Assembly (NCBI RefSeq): GCF_016592595.1
Contig: NZ_AP012977.1
Coordinates: 1 to 64,000, forward strand
Length of the DNA: 64,000 nt
Direction of reading: 5' to 3'
Source: Abyssogena phaseoliformis symbiont OG214
GTDB taxonomy: Bacteria > Pseudomonadota > Gammaproteobacteria > PS1 > Pseudothioglobaceae
The notes under the pieces are model-generated. The model did no database searches. It was not told the origin of the DNA and worked only from the letters and a program-made list of their open reading frames with translations. Made by a program: the position numbers and the translations under genes. Shown piece after piece: positions 39,077 to 47,810 of the stretch. How positions within the stretch are numbered: position 1 is the first letter of the stretch; every line of letters starts with the position of its first letter.

Positions 39077-39901
39077 TTACTCCATCTCACCAATCATAGA
39101 TTTATAAGCATGCCAAGTAGCGTGAGCCAATATTGGGACAGCAACCACCATGCCTATAAAATATGGCGTTAATAAACTGGCTAAAACAATAACACCAACA
39201 ATTGGCACCCATATTAGCATTACAATTTTATTGGCTAACGCAGTCCTAATACTGGTATTAGCAGCTGTAAATGGGTCAACATCTTGATCCAACACCATCG
39301 GAAAAGAAAACCAACTAATCATGAAAGATACCCAAGCAATAGCAGCAGTGAAAACGCCATAAACAATTAGGAATAACGGGTTATTAAAGCTGGTAATATC
39401 AGCCAAAATAGCCTCCATAATTGTTTGGTTTTGGTTAACAAAAGTGTCGGTGTTAAGCACCGCATAAATAAGCGGTGTAAATATCATCCACATAATTGCC
39501 AACACAATCAAAATGACAGATAAAAACAGTGAAGGACAAGAGCCATTGGCTTTGAAGGCAGATTTAATAACCATTAGTATAGACCCAAGAGAAAGGTTTT
39601 CTCCAGCAGACAAACGCTTTGAGGCGTCATACATGGCCATGGCGGAAATAGGGCCAAATATAATAACCACAATGGCTAATAAGGGCGCTGAAAGGTCACC
39701 AAGTGTCGGTGAGTTTGATAAAAAATCCCAGTAAAAATAGGTGAATGAAGTAAACAATGCACCATAAAATAATGCCAATGTTGGGCACTTCATAAAATCT
39801 TCTGCACCTTGTTTTAGCCACGTAAAAGGTGCGCCATAACTAACTTGTTTAATACGAGCTTTTTTATTTAGGCCTTTAGCCATCCGCTGTGTTTGTAGCA
39901 T
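39077..39901 (-). CDS. DUF2189 integral membrane protein
   Basis: The 274-residue protein has about six hydrophobic segments and matches the DUF2189 family of unknown function found in proteobacteria, often near cytochrome oxidase genes. Typical stretches are APFTWLKQGAEDFMKCPTLA near the N-terminus, ISAMAMYDASKRLSAGENLS and VSFMISWFSFPMVLDQDVDP followed by AANTSIRTALANK. ATG at 39901 is chosen because GAGGAG precedes it at seven bases; a start five codons upstream would place the ribosome site inside the gene. It diverges from coxB. Confidence 0.85.
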   Translation of the reverse strand: MLQTQRMAKGLNKKARIKQVSYGAPFTWLKQGAEDFMKCPTLALFYGALFTSFTYFYWDFLSNSPTLGDLSAPLLAIVVIIFGPISAMAMYDASKRLSAGENLSLGSILMVIKSAFKANGSCPSLFLSVILIVLAIMWMIFTPLIYAVLNTDTFVNQNQTIMEAILADITSFNNPLFLIVYGVFTAAIAWVSFMISWFSFPMVLDQDVDPFTAANTSIRTALANKIVMLIWVPIVGVIVLASLLTPYFIGMVVAVPILAHATWHAYKSMIGEME

Positions 39902-39978
39902 TTTTAATCTCCTCAAGATGTAATATCATCTACATTAAAACAGACCTTTTTATACCTGTCAAGAAAATAGTTGAATAA

Positions 39979-39992
39979 TTGACTCAAATCAA
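39979..39992 (+). promoter_or_regulatory. FNR-like site upstream of the cox operon
   Basis: TTGACTCAAATCAA matches the FNR/ANR palindrome TTGAT-N4-ATCAA at nine of ten defined positions. The centre, 39985.5, lies 127 bases before the coxB ATG. A possible -10, TATCAT, is at 40033-40038; relative to its expected start near 40045 the site would be centred near -59.5, suitable for class I activation or for repression of an oxygen-dependent enzyme. It also lies in the divergent space before the DUF2189 gene. Binding is predicted only. Confidence 0.45.
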
Positions 39993-40112
39993 GGAAATTT
40001 ATTATTATTTGTGAACGAGAAAAATAATTGTGTATCATGGTGGCAGTTTTCAGTACAACAATGCATTGAAAACCTACGATACCTGTTTATTTTTTTAGGA
40101 GAGAGAGGAGTT

Positions 40113-41222
40113 ATGAGCAAATTGACGTCTCGCTTGGGCGGTTTGATTGCAATGGTGTCAGCAAATGCATTTGCTGAGTATGGTTTTAACATGACGCAAG
40201 GGGTTACCTCGGTCAGTCGTGATATCTATGGCTTGCACATGATGGTGTTTTGGATTTGTGTTGCCATTGCTGTTATTGTATTCGGTGTTATGATTTATTC
40301 GCTGGTCGTGCATCGTAAATCTCAAGGCGCCGTGGCTGCAAATTTTCATGAAAGCACAAAGGCCGAACTACTTTGGACAGGCGTGCCTATTATCGTTTTA
40401 GTATTAATGGCAATTCCTGCTTCAAGTGTGCTGATTGATTTAGAAGATACTTCTAAAGCGCAAATGACTATTAAGGTTACAGGACATCAGTGGAAATGGC
40501 AATACGATTACCTTAAAGAAGGCATTAGTTTTATCTCTAATCTTAAACAAGATTCTAAAGATGTGATTTATTCTGGAAATAGACATAAGAATTATTTGTT
40601 AGAAGTAGACAACAACTTAGTGTTACCAGTAGACACCTCTATTCGTTTTTTAATTACCTCAAACGACGTTATTCATAATTGGTGGGTGCCTGATTTTGGT
40701 GTGAAACAAGATGCCAACCCAGGTTTCATTAATGATGCATGGGCGCAGATTGATGAAATCGGCACTTATCGTGGTCAGTGTGCTGAACTTTGTGGCAAAG
40801 ACCACGGCTTTATGCCAATTGTGGTTGATGTGGTTTCCAAAGCAGATTACGCTAAGTGGGTATTAAAGCAACAGGCCGCTAAAGCAGCAATACTTGCCAA
40901 ATCAAGCAAAACTTGGCGTGAAGATGAGTTAATAAGTCTAGGTCAAAAAGTTTATAATACAAACTGTTCTAGTTGTCATGGCATTACTGGTAAGGGTATT
41001 CCTGGTGTTTTTCCAGCACTGAAAGGCAGTCCTGTTGCAACTGGCGATATTAAAAAACATATTAGTATTGTTTTGCACGGAAAGGCTGGAACAGCAATGG
41101 CTGGTTATAAAAATATACTAGGAGATGCTGATATTGCGGCGGTAATCACTTTTGAAAGGACTGCTTTTGGCAACCAAATGGGCGATTTAATTCAGCCAGC
41201 ACAAATTAAAGCGGCACGATAA
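40113..41222 (+). CDS. coxB: Cytochrome c oxidase subunit II with C-terminal cytochrome c domain
   Basis: Subunit II carries the binuclear CuA centre that receives electrons for the aa3-type oxidase. A signal peptide (to about residue 22, ANAFA) and two membrane helices lead to the CuA domain, with HNWWVPDFGVKQDANPG and GQCAELCGKDHGFMPI (about 222-237), holding both cysteines and ligand residues. A fused cytochrome c domain follows with CSSCHGITGKG (about residue 286), so electrons can enter directly, as in caa3-like forms. ATG at 40113 follows GAGAGAGGAG; the longer frame gives an implausible N-terminus. It leads coxB-coxA-small protein-ctaG-coxC. Confidence 0.96.
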   Translation: MSKLTSRLGGLIAMVSANAFAEYGFNMTQGVTSVSRDIYGLHMMVFWICVAIAVIVFGVMIYSLVVHRKSQGAVAANFHESTKAELLWTGVPIIVLVLMAIPASSVLIDLEDTSKAQMTIKVTGHQWKWQYDYLKEGISFISNLKQDSKDVIYSGNRHKNYLLEVDNNLVLPVDTSIRFLITSNDVIHNWWVPDFGVKQDANPGFINDAWAQIDEIGTYRGQCAELCGKDHGFMPIVVDVVSKADYAKWVLKQQAAKAAILAKSSKTWREDELISLGQKVYNTNCSSCHGITGKGIPGVFPALKGSPVATGDIKKHISIVLHGKAGTAMAGYKNILGDADIAAVITFERTAFGNQMGDLIQPAQIKAAR

Positions 41223-41244
41223 TTAAAGGACATAGGAGAATATC

Positions 41245-42849
41245 ATGACAACAGCAATTGCTCACACTGACGACCATCACGGCCCTGAAAAGGGCCTAAT
41301 GAGGTGGATTAAAACAACCAACCACAAGGATATTGGTTCACTATATTTATGGTTTGCATTTACCATGGTGCTCATTGGTGGCGTAATGGCAATGGTTATT
41401 CGCATGGAGTTATTCCAACCAGGTATGCAATTGGTTGAGCCACAATTTTTTAATCAGATGACAACCATGCATGGTTTGATTATGGTGTTTGGTGCGATCA
41501 TGCCTGCGTTTGTCGGTTTAGGTAACTGGCTTATTCCAATGATGATAGGTGCGCCTGATATGGCATTGCCACGGATGAATAACTGGTCTTTTTGGATTTT
41601 GCCATTTGCTGGCGGTATTTTATTAAGCACGTTTTTTATGGAAGGCGGCGCGCCTGCATTTGGCTGGACATTTTATGCACCATTATCAACAACGTTTGCA
41701 CCAGACAGTACTGACTTCTTTATTTTTTCAGTGCATTTATTAGGATTTTCATCCATCATGGGTGCGATTAATATTATTGCAACTGTGCTTAATATGCGCG
41801 CACCAGAGATGAAACTTATGGATATGCCATTGTTTGTATGGACATGGTTAATTACCTCATTTTTACTGATTGGTGCGATGCCAGTACTTGCGGGTGCAGT
41901 CACCATGATGTTGACAGATCGTAATTTTGGCACAGCATTTTTTGATGCAACAGGTGGCGGTGACCCAGTATTGTTTCAACATATCTTTTGGTTTTTTGGA
42001 CATCCTGAAGTTTATATTATGATCTTGCCAGCGTTTGGCGTGATTTCACACATCATTCCAACTTTTGCGCGCAAGCCTTTATTTGGCTATTCGTCGATGG
42101 TTTATGCCACTGCGTCGATTGCATTTTTATCCTACATTGTGTGGGCGCACCATATGTTTTTAACTGGTATGCCAGTTGCAGGCGAGTTGTATTTTATGTA
42201 CGCCACCATGCTCATTGCCGTGCCAACGGGCGTTAAGGTGTTTAACTGGGTGTCAACCATGTGGAGAGGCTCTATGACTTTTGAAGCACCAATGTTATGG
42301 GCGATTTCATTTGTATTCTTATTCACGATTGGCGGTTTTTCTGGTTTAATGCTGGGTATTGCACCGGCTGATATTCAGTATCACGATACTTATTTTGTGG
42401 TTGCACACTTCCATTACGTATTGGTGACAGGTGCGTTATGGTCTATCATTGCAGCAACGTTTTACTGGCTGCCTAAATGGACAGGCAAAATGTACAACGA
42501 AACTTTAGCAAAGGTGCATTTTTGGTGGGCAGTTATTTCAGTGAATGTATTATTCTTTCCTCAGCATTTTTTAGGGCTGGCAGGTATGCCTAGGCGTATT
42601 CCTGATTATTCGTTGCAGTTTGCTGATTTTAATATGATTTCCTCTATTGGTGGTTTTGCGTTTGGCGCATCATTTATTTTATTCACCTATATTGTGATTG
42701 ATTGTATTCGCAACGGCAAGCCAGCAGATGCTCGTCCTTGGGAGGGTGCTAAGGGTTTAGAATGGACTTTAGAGCCTAAGGCGCAGTATCATAGTTTTAA
42801 TACGCCACCAACAAGAGCATTAATTGAGAAAGAATCTCAACACTCTTAA
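41245..42849 (+). CDS. coxA: Cytochrome c oxidase subunit I (aa3 type)
   Basis: Subunit I is the catalytic core with heme a, heme a3 and CuB, reducing oxygen to water and pumping protons. [20 protein letters not shown] holds a heme a ligand; [20 protein letters not shown] contains the CuB histidine and the cross-linked tyrosine region; [12 protein letters not shown] has the paired CuB histidines; and [16 protein letters not shown] has the heme ligands near residue 386. The glutamate of GHPEVYI marks an A-type oxidase. At 534 residues and about 12 helices it is normal length. CATAGGAG at 41229-41236 is the ribosome site. Confidence 0.98.
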   Translation: MTTAIAHTDDHHGPEKGLMRWIKTTNHKDIGSLYLWFAFTMVLIGGVMAMVIRMELFQPGMQLVEPQFFNQMTTMHGLIMVFGAIMPAFVGLGNWLIPMMIGAPDMALPRMNNWSFWILPFAGGILLSTFFMEGGAPAFGWTFYAPLSTTFAPDSTDFFIFSVHLLGFSSIMGAINIIATVLNMRAPEMKLMDMPLFVWTWLITSFLLIGAMPVLAGAVTMMLTDRNFGTAFFDATGGGDPVLFQHIFWFFGHPEVYIMILPAFGVISHIIPTFARKPLFGYSSMVYATASIAFLSYIVWAHHMFLTGMPVAGELYFMYATMLIAVPTGVKVFNWVSTMWRGSMTFEAPMLWAISFVFLFTIGGFSGLMLGIAPADIQYHDTYFVVAHFHYVLVTGALWSIIAATFYWLPKWTGKMYNETLAKVHFWWAVISVNVLFFPQHFLGLAGMPRRIPDYSLQFADFNMISSIGGFAFGASFILFTYIVIDCIRNGKPADARPWEGAKGLEWTLEPKAQYHSFNTPPTRALIEKESQHS

Positions 42850-42947
42850 TGGCAAATAAAAACAATCAAGGCGTGGTAATTACCGTGGTAATTACTAGCG
42901 CTATTGCAATAGGTGTGTTTGTAGCAACCATTGTATTGTATGGCTAA
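42849..42947 (+). CDS. 32-residue small membrane protein of the cox operon
   Basis: A short frame starts at an ATG overlapping the coxA stop (TAATG) and ends overlapping ctaG by eight bases (ATGGCTAA). It encodes [19 protein letters not shown] followed by a further hydrophobic stretch ending VLYG: one membrane segment with a short basic N-terminus. Its exact fit between coxA and ctaG and the double overlap argue that it is translated. It resembles in size and place the small oxidase accessory proteins annotated between coxA and ctaG in other proteobacteria, but I do not recognise a specific family. Confidence 0.75.
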   Translation: MANKNNQGVVITVVITSAIAIGVFVATIVLYG

Positions 42948-43473
42948 AATAGAGAGCAGGCAAAAAATAACAAAGAAGTTTTGGACAAAACTATTTCTAG
43001 CACCAATATTGATGTTTTTCTTTGCTTATGCAATGGTGCCTATTTATGATGTGTTTTGTGAAATTACTGGGTTTAATGGCACAACAGGCAGGGTGGATAG
43101 TGAACAGACGTATGTTGTAGATGAGACACGTAAGGTTGAGGTCAGTTTTTTTGCCATGACAATGGGCGGCTTCCCAGTCCAATTTGGACCTAAAGTGAGT
43201 TCAATGGCGGTCATACCTGGTAAGTTTTATACCACCAGCTATATTGCCAAGAACAATACTGATGAAATTGTTATCGGACAAGCAGTTCCTAGTGTTGCAC
43301 CGACAGATGCCGCTGCATATTTTAAAAAATTAGAGTGTTTTTGTTTTAATAAACAAGTGTTTAAGCCACATGAGCAAGTTGAGATGACTTTAAGATTTGT
43401 GATTGAACCAGAATTGGACGAACGTATTAAAGATGTGAGTCTGTCTTATAACTTTTTTAAACTTAAGGGCTAA
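42940..43473 (+). CDS. ctaG: Cytochrome c oxidase assembly protein CtaG/Cox11
   Basis: Cox11/CtaG is a copper chaperone that builds the CuB site in subunit I. One N-terminal membrane helix (LAPILMFFFAYAMVPIYDVF) precedes a periplasmic immunoglobulin-like domain. The copper-binding motif is KKLECFCFNKQVFKPHE (about residues 126-142) with the conserved CFCF, and PSVAPTDAAAYFKKL comes before it. ATG at 42940 is preferred to the frame's earlier start because it gives MAKIESRQK and overlaps the small upstream gene by eight bases, suggesting coupled translation. The 177-residue length is typical. Confidence 0.95.
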   Translation: MAKIESRQKITKKFWTKLFLAPILMFFFAYAMVPIYDVFCEITGFNGTTGRVDSEQTYVVDETRKVEVSFFAMTMGGFPVQFGPKVSSMAVIPGKFYTTSYIAKNNTDEIVIGQAVPSVAPTDAAAYFKKLECFCFNKQVFKPHEQVEMTLRFVIEPELDERIKDVSLSYNFFKLKG

Positions 43474-43490
43474 AAAAAGGGGGGAGAACT

Positions 43491-44375
43491 ATGAACGAAC
43501 AAGAATATTATGTACCAAGTGGCACCTACTGGCCTATTATCGGCTCAATTGGTGTTGCCACTCTATTTGTAGGTTTTGCTAATCAAATGCATGGTGCCAG
43601 TTGGGGCGGGCCAATCATGGCTTTAGGGTTTGCTATTTTGGTGTTTATGATGTTTGGCTGGTTTGGCCAAGTTGTTAAGGAAAGCACTAGCGGTATGTAC
43701 AATAGCCAAGTTGATCGTTCATTTCGTTGGGGCATGAGCTGGTTTATTTTTTCTGAGGTGATGTTTTTTGCTGCCTTTTTTGGTGCGTTATTTTATGCAA
43801 GGCAATTATCAGTTCCGTGGCTAGGTGGTGCAGATAATAATATGTTCACCCCAGAGTTATGGGACGGTTTTAGTGCAACATGGCAGCAAATTGCCTTTAA
43901 TACGCCAGGTGCAACGCTACAGTCAGGCACAGCGGTTTCTGTGCCAACACAATTGGTTGATGCTTGGGGCTTGCCAGCACTTAACACTGCATTATTATTA
44001 TTATCAGGTGTTACTTTAACATTTGCACACCACGCATTGCGCACGCGGCATCGTAATAAAATTATTGGTTGGTTGGTTGCCACCATTGTTTTGGGTGTTT
44101 TATTTTTAGGTTTTCAAATTACTGAGTATGGACACGCATATCATGATGGTCTAAAACTAACCTCTGGTATTTACGGATCAACGTTTTATATGTTAACTGG
44201 CTTTCACGGCTTCCATGTAACAGTGGGCGTGATTATGTTAACAGTTATTCTTTATCGTGTGCAAAAAGGACATTTTAGTGCAGACAATCACTTTGGCTTT
44301 GAAGGTGTTGCTTGGTATTGGCATTTTGTAGATGTGGTTTGGCTGGGTTTGTTTATCTTTGTATACTGGTTATAA
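43491..44375 (+). CDS. coxC: Cytochrome c oxidase subunit III
   Basis: Subunit III is a seven-helix membrane protein without metals that stabilises the proton uptake and catalytic lifetime of the aa3 oxidase. Conserved pieces are YYVPSGTYWPIIGSIGV, RWGMSWFIFSEVMFFAAFFG with the functional glutamate, TLTFAHHALRTRHRNKI, YGSTFYMLTGFHGFHVTVG and VAWYWHFVDVVWLGLFIFVY. The 294 residues are complete. GGGGGGAG precedes the ATG. A hairpin follows the stop codon, so the core cox operon may partly end here. Confidence 0.97.
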   Translation: MNEQEYYVPSGTYWPIIGSIGVATLFVGFANQMHGASWGGPIMALGFAILVFMMFGWFGQVVKESTSGMYNSQVDRSFRWGMSWFIFSEVMFFAAFFGALFYARQLSVPWLGGADNNMFTPELWDGFSATWQQIAFNTPGATLQSGTAVSVPTQLVDAWGLPALNTALLLLSGVTLTFAHHALRTRHRNKIIGWLVATIVLGVLFLGFQITEYGHAYHDGLKLTSGIYGSTFYMLTGFHGFHVTVGVIMLTVILYRVQKGHFSADNHFGFEGVAWYWHFVDVVWLGLFIFVYWL

Positions 44376-44390
44376 TTAGTTATAGAATCG

Positions 44391-44420
44391 AAAAAAAGAC
44401 CCCGTTTGGGGTCCTTTGTT
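44391..44420 (+). terminator. Hairpin after coxC
   Basis: GACCCC (44398-44403), loop GTTT, GGGGTC (44408-44413), then CTTTGTTT. A seven-base A-run precedes the stem and could pair with the T-rich tail. The T-tract is short, so this may be partial termination within the operon, reducing expression of the DUF2909 and SURF1 genes relative to coxBAC. Confidence 0.6.
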
Positions 44421-44439
44421 TATCGCGTAGGAGGCATTA

Positions 44440-44667
44440 ATGACACAAATTATTATCATTATTATTATTGTCACCATTTTAATAGCGTTAGGTTCAGGCT
44501 TATTAGGTATGCTTAGAGGCGGGTCAGCTGGTTCAGATAAAATGTTCAAATCATTAGTGATACGCGTGGCTTTATCCTTGTTCTTGTTTATCTTAGTTAT
44601 GTTCGCTGCGTTTATGGGCTGGATAGAACCAAATGCGGTTATGATGGATGTGCCCACACCTAAGTGA
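44440..44667 (+). CDS. DUF2909 small two-helix membrane protein
   Basis: The 75-residue protein has two membrane segments (IIIIIIIVTILIALGSGLLG and SLFLFILVMFAAFMGWI) joined by a short polar loop, MLRGGSAGSDKMFKSLVIRV. This matches the twin-transmembrane DUF2909 family that usually lies between coxC and the SURF1 gene. Its function is unknown. TAGGAGG at 44428-44434 is a strong ribosome site. Its stop overlaps the SURF1 start codon as GTGA. Confidence 0.85.
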   Translation: MTQIIIIIIIVTILIALGSGLLGMLRGGSAGSDKMFKSLVIRVALSLFLFILVMFAAFMGWIEPNAVMMDVPTPK

Positions 44668-45356
44668 TTAAACGCAGCATTTTTATACCTGCAATTTTAA
44701 TACTTTCAAGTATTTACGGACTAGTGTTGTTAGGATTTTGGCAACTTGAGCGTGCTGATGAAAAACGAGCTATTGAGCATGAGATTGTATTAGCGCAGCA
44801 AAGCCCAGCCCAATTGATAACGAGCGTAGATGAGTTATTAGATAAAGAGCATTATCAAGTTTTACTAAAAGGTCGTTATGACACCAATAAACAGTTTATT
44901 TATGACAATCAAATTGTTAAAGGTAATGCTGGTTATTATGTACTCACGCCATTCATTTTAAGTGATAAAACTGCTATTTTAGTAAATCGAGGTTTTGTAC
45001 CTTGGCATGGGAAGCGCGAGCAATTGGCTAATATCAAGCTAGATAATTTGCCAAGAGTTATTAAAGTGGGGCTGATTAAGCCTGTTGAGCGTATTAAACT
45101 CAAGCAACAACCAATCAAGCCAAATTTTCCGATATTAATTCAATCTTTGAATTTGGACGAATTATCCATGCTGTCTAATTATCAAATTGTTGTGATGTTG
45201 GCACGTCTTGATGTTAAAGCCAGTGATGGCTTTTTTAGGCAATGGCAACCTTTTTACGGTAGTGTTGATAAGCACTTAGGCTATGCACTGCAATGGTTTT
45301 TAATGGCCTTGGTGTTAGGTATTATTGCCTTAAGACTGTTGATGAAAAAAAAATAA
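44664..45356 (+). CDS. SURF1-family oxidase assembly protein
   Basis: SURF1 proteins help insert heme a into cytochrome oxidase subunit I. The 230-residue protein has the standard layout: an N-terminal membrane helix (IFIPAILILSSIYGLVLLGF) followed by WQLERADEKR, a periplasmic domain with GRYDTNKQFIYDNQIVKGNAGYYV (given as YDTNKQFIYDNQIVKGNAGY), ILVNRGFVPWHGKRE, and a C-terminal helix after HLGYALQWFLMAL. The start is GTG, overlapping the DUF2909 stop. It is probably the last gene of the cox transcript; ccoN follows after 125 bases with its own promoter. Confidence 0.92.
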   Translation: MIKRSIFIPAILILSSIYGLVLLGFWQLERADEKRAIEHEIVLAQQSPAQLITSVDELLDKEHYQVLLKGRYDTNKQFIYDNQIVKGNAGYYVLTPFILSDKTAILVNRGFVPWHGKREQLANIKLDNLPRVIKVGLIKPVERIKLKQQPIKPNFPILIQSLNLDELSMLSNYQIVVMLARLDVKASDGFFRQWQPFYGSVDKHLGYALQWFLMALVLGIIALRLLMKKK

Positions 45357-45362
45357 GAAAAA

Positions 45363-45404
45363 TTGATTTATACCAAGCAACCATGATGCGGTTAACTGTA
45401 TCAT
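45363..45404 (+). promoter_or_regulatory. Predicted FNR/ANR-dependent class II promoter of ccoNOQP
   Basis: TTGATTTATACCAA (45363-45376) matches TTGAT-N4-ATCAA at nine of ten positions. A -10-like TATCAT lies at 45399-45404. With transcription starting near 45411, the site is centred at -41.5, exactly the class II activation position. Oxygen-responsive FNR/ANR control of cbb3 operons is common in proteobacteria. The untranslated leader would be about 70 bases. Binding is predicted, not shown. Confidence 0.65.
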
Positions 45405-45481
45405 AAGCGCTAGTGTAGAATTCAAACCTATTTCTTTTATTAAAGAATCAGGATATTAACTAAAAATAAAGAGGGCTATTG

Positions 45482-46900
45482 ATGAATTTAACAGAAAAGT
45501 ATGATTTGGGTATTGTTAAATGGTTTACCATTATGGCATCTGTTTATTTAGTAGTAGGCACACTGCTTGGTGTCTACATTGCCTCTGAACTAGCCTTCCC
45601 GTTTCTTAATGATTTAGGTACAGATTTACCTTATTTCCAATTTGGTCGATTGAGACCTTTGCACACCAATGCTGTTATTTTTGCTTTTGGCGGCTCAGCG
45701 TTGATGGCAACCGCTTTTTATATTGTACAGCGCACTAACCAAACTCGTCTTTGGTCCAATAAAATGGCTTGGTTTACGTTTTGGTCATGGAATACTGTGA
45801 TTGTTTTGGCGGTCATTACGTTGCCTTTAGGCTTGACTCAATCTAAGGAGTATGCAGAATTAGAATGGCCGATTGATATCTTAATTACCCTGTCATGGGC
45901 TACTTACTTATATAACTTTATTATGACCATTCACATTCGTAATCGTAATAAAGTGCCACATGTTTATGTGGCTAACTGGTTCTTTATGGGCATGATGGTC
46001 ATGGTTACTTATCTTCATGTGGTTAATAATTTATCTATTCCAGTGAGTGCTTTCAAATCTTATTCAATTTTCTCTGGTGTGCAAGATGCGATGATTCAGT
46101 GGTGGTGGGGTCATAATGCTGTTGGCTTTTTCTTAACAGCAGGGTTCTTGGGTATTATGTATTATTTTGTACCAAAACAAGCACAGCGCCCCGTATATTC
46201 TTATCGCTTGTCAGTGATTCATTTTTGGGCACTAATGTTTGGCTATGTTTGGTTAGGTGCACACCATCTTCAATATACGGCATTGCCAGATTGGGCAGGC
46301 TCATTGGGCGCAACAATTTCACTAGCCATGATTATTCCATCATGGGGTGGCGCACTTAATGGTATCTTGACGTTATCAGGTGCTTGGGACCGTTTGCGTG
46401 AAGACTACATCTTGCGTTTCTTGATTATGTCTTTAGCATTTTATGCTATGAGTACATTTGAAGGCCCAGTTATGGCAGCGAAGACAGTTAATGCCTTATC
46501 GCATTACACAGACTGGACGATTGGTCATGTGCATTCTGGCGCATTGGGTTGGAATATTATGGTGGCAGCAGGCGCAATGTACCATATGATTGAGAAAATC
46601 TATAACGTGAAAATGTCGCAAAAGCTCTTGGGCATTCACTTCTGGGTGCATACGATTGGCACGGTGGTTTATATTGTGGCGATGTGGGTATCAGGCATCA
46701 TGCAAGGCTTGATGTGGAGAGCGTATGATGAATACGGTACACTGGCTTATACGTTTGCTGAGTCAGTATCAGCCATGCATCCTTATTATGTCATGAGGGC
46801 TGTAGGCGGTGCATTGGTATTAGTAGGTGCAATTATCATGTTAATTAATATTGTGACGACTATTCGTAGATCAGGCGCTGGTCAAACGGCTAACGTATAA
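45482..46900 (+). CDS. ccoN: cbb3-type cytochrome c oxidase subunit I
   Basis: CcoN is the catalytic subunit of the high-affinity cbb3 oxidase, with two b-type hemes and CuB, suited to low oxygen. [20 protein letters not shown] holds a low-spin heme ligand; [20 protein letters not shown] contains a CuB histidine; [15 protein letters not shown] has the paired CuB histidines; and [18 protein letters not shown] carries the heme ligands near residue 345. The 472-residue length is typical. ATG at 45482 is chosen over TTG at 45479. It leads ccoNOQP. Confidence 0.97.
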   Translation: MNLTEKYDLGIVKWFTIMASVYLVVGTLLGVYIASELAFPFLNDLGTDLPYFQFGRLRPLHTNAVIFAFGGSALMATAFYIVQRTNQTRLWSNKMAWFTFWSWNTVIVLAVITLPLGLTQSKEYAELEWPIDILITLSWATYLYNFIMTIHIRNRNKVPHVYVANWFFMGMMVMVTYLHVVNNLSIPVSAFKSYSIFSGVQDAMIQWWWGHNAVGFFLTAGFLGIMYYFVPKQAQRPVYSYRLSVIHFWALMFGYVWLGAHHLQYTALPDWAGSLGATISLAMIIPSWGGALNGILTLSGAWDRLREDYILRFLIMSLAFYAMSTFEGPVMAAKTVNALSHYTDWTIGHVHSGALGWNIMVAAGAMYHMIEKIYNVKMSQKLLGIHFWVHTIGTVVYIVAMWVSGIMQGLMWRAYDEYGTLAYTFAESVSAMHPYYVMRAVGGALVLVGAIIMLINIVTTIRRSGAGQTANV

Positions 46901-46915
46901 AGAGGGAACGAAACT

Positions 46916-47647
46916 ATGGCAAATAAAAACGTAAAAGAAAGTTTACAAGTTAAGCTAGAAAAGAATGTTTTTGGTATGTATTTGTTTATGGCGCTATCAG
47001 TGTCATTAGCAGGTATTGTAGAGATTGTTCCTTTGTTTACCAATCCTGAAGCAGTCAAGGACGAAGTGATTGCAGCTGACGGTAGCACAAAAAGTTTATT
47101 ATGGCTTCGTTCTGAAGGTCAAGAGTTGTCTGACTGGAGGCCTGGTGATGGCGTAAGACCCTTAACCGCTTTAGAATTAGCAGGTCGTGATATTTATCAG
47201 CGCGAAGGTTGTTATTTATGCCATTCGCAAATGATACGTCCATTTAGAGATGAAAAAGAGCGCTATGGCCATTTTTCGTTAGCGGTAGAGTCAAAATATG
47301 ATCATCCATTTCAATGGGGATCTAAAAGAACAGGTCCTGATTTAGCGCGCGTTGGCGGTAAATATTCTGACGAGTGGCATATTTTGCATTTACGCCACCC
47401 ACAAGCGGTTGTACCAGAATCAGTTATGCCAAAATATCGTTTCTTAGAAAGCGCCTTAGTTGATGGCGAAACAATTGCCACACACATGAGCGGCTTGTCT
47501 AAAGTCGGCGTACCTTATACACAGGCAGATATTGCACAAGCACCAGCTTCTGTTGAAGGTAAGAATGAAATGGATGCAATGGTGGCTTATTTGCAATCAT
47601 TAGGCAATATGATTAAATTTGAAGACGGCGTTACTTACAGAGAGTAA
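46916..47647 (+). CDS. ccoO: cbb3-type cytochrome c oxidase subunit II (mono-heme)
   Basis: CcoO is a membrane-anchored mono-heme cytochrome c that passes electrons to CcoN. An N-terminal membrane helix ([20 protein letters not shown]) is followed by [20 protein letters not shown] with the CxxCH heme site (about residue 98) and [25 protein letters not shown]; the distal methionine is probably in [11 protein letters not shown]. The 243-residue length is somewhat longer than the family's usual 200-240. GAGGGAACGAA lies before the ATG. Its stop overlaps the ccoQ start as TAATG. Confidence 0.97.
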   Translation: MANKNVKESLQVKLEKNVFGMYLFMALSVSLAGIVEIVPLFTNPEAVKDEVIAADGSTKSLLWLRSEGQELSDWRPGDGVRPLTALELAGRDIYQREGCYLCHSQMIRPFRDEKERYGHFSLAVESKYDHPFQWGSKRTGPDLARVGGKYSDEWHILHLRHPQAVVPESVMPKYRFLESALVDGETIATHMSGLSKVGVPYTQADIAQAPASVEGKNEMDAMVAYLQSLGNMIKFEDGVTYRE

Positions 47648-47787
47648 TGACTTTAGTTGACAAAATTGGTGCTGTTGTGGCGATTGTTATATTTGTGTTA
47701 TTAGCGATTGCTTATTTTTATGCTTTTAGACCAAAAAACAAGCAAAAATTTGAAGACTTGCGCAACGTTGTGAACGACAAAGATTGA
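47647..47787 (+). CDS. ccoQ: cbb3-type oxidase small subunit CcoQ
   Basis: A 46-residue protein with one membrane segment, IGAVVAIVIFVLLAIAYFY, then AFRPKNKQKFEDL, the typical CcoQ pattern in which a single helix is followed by a charged tail with an RPKNK-like motif. CcoQ stabilises the interaction of CcoP with the CcoNO core. Its ATG shares a base with the ccoO stop codon. ccoP begins 23 bases after it. Confidence 0.92.
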   Translation: MTLVDKIGAVVAIVIFVLLAIAYFYAFRPKNKQKFEDLRNVVNDKD

Positions 47788-47810
47788 TTGGGTTAAGAGG
47801 AGAAAAAACA

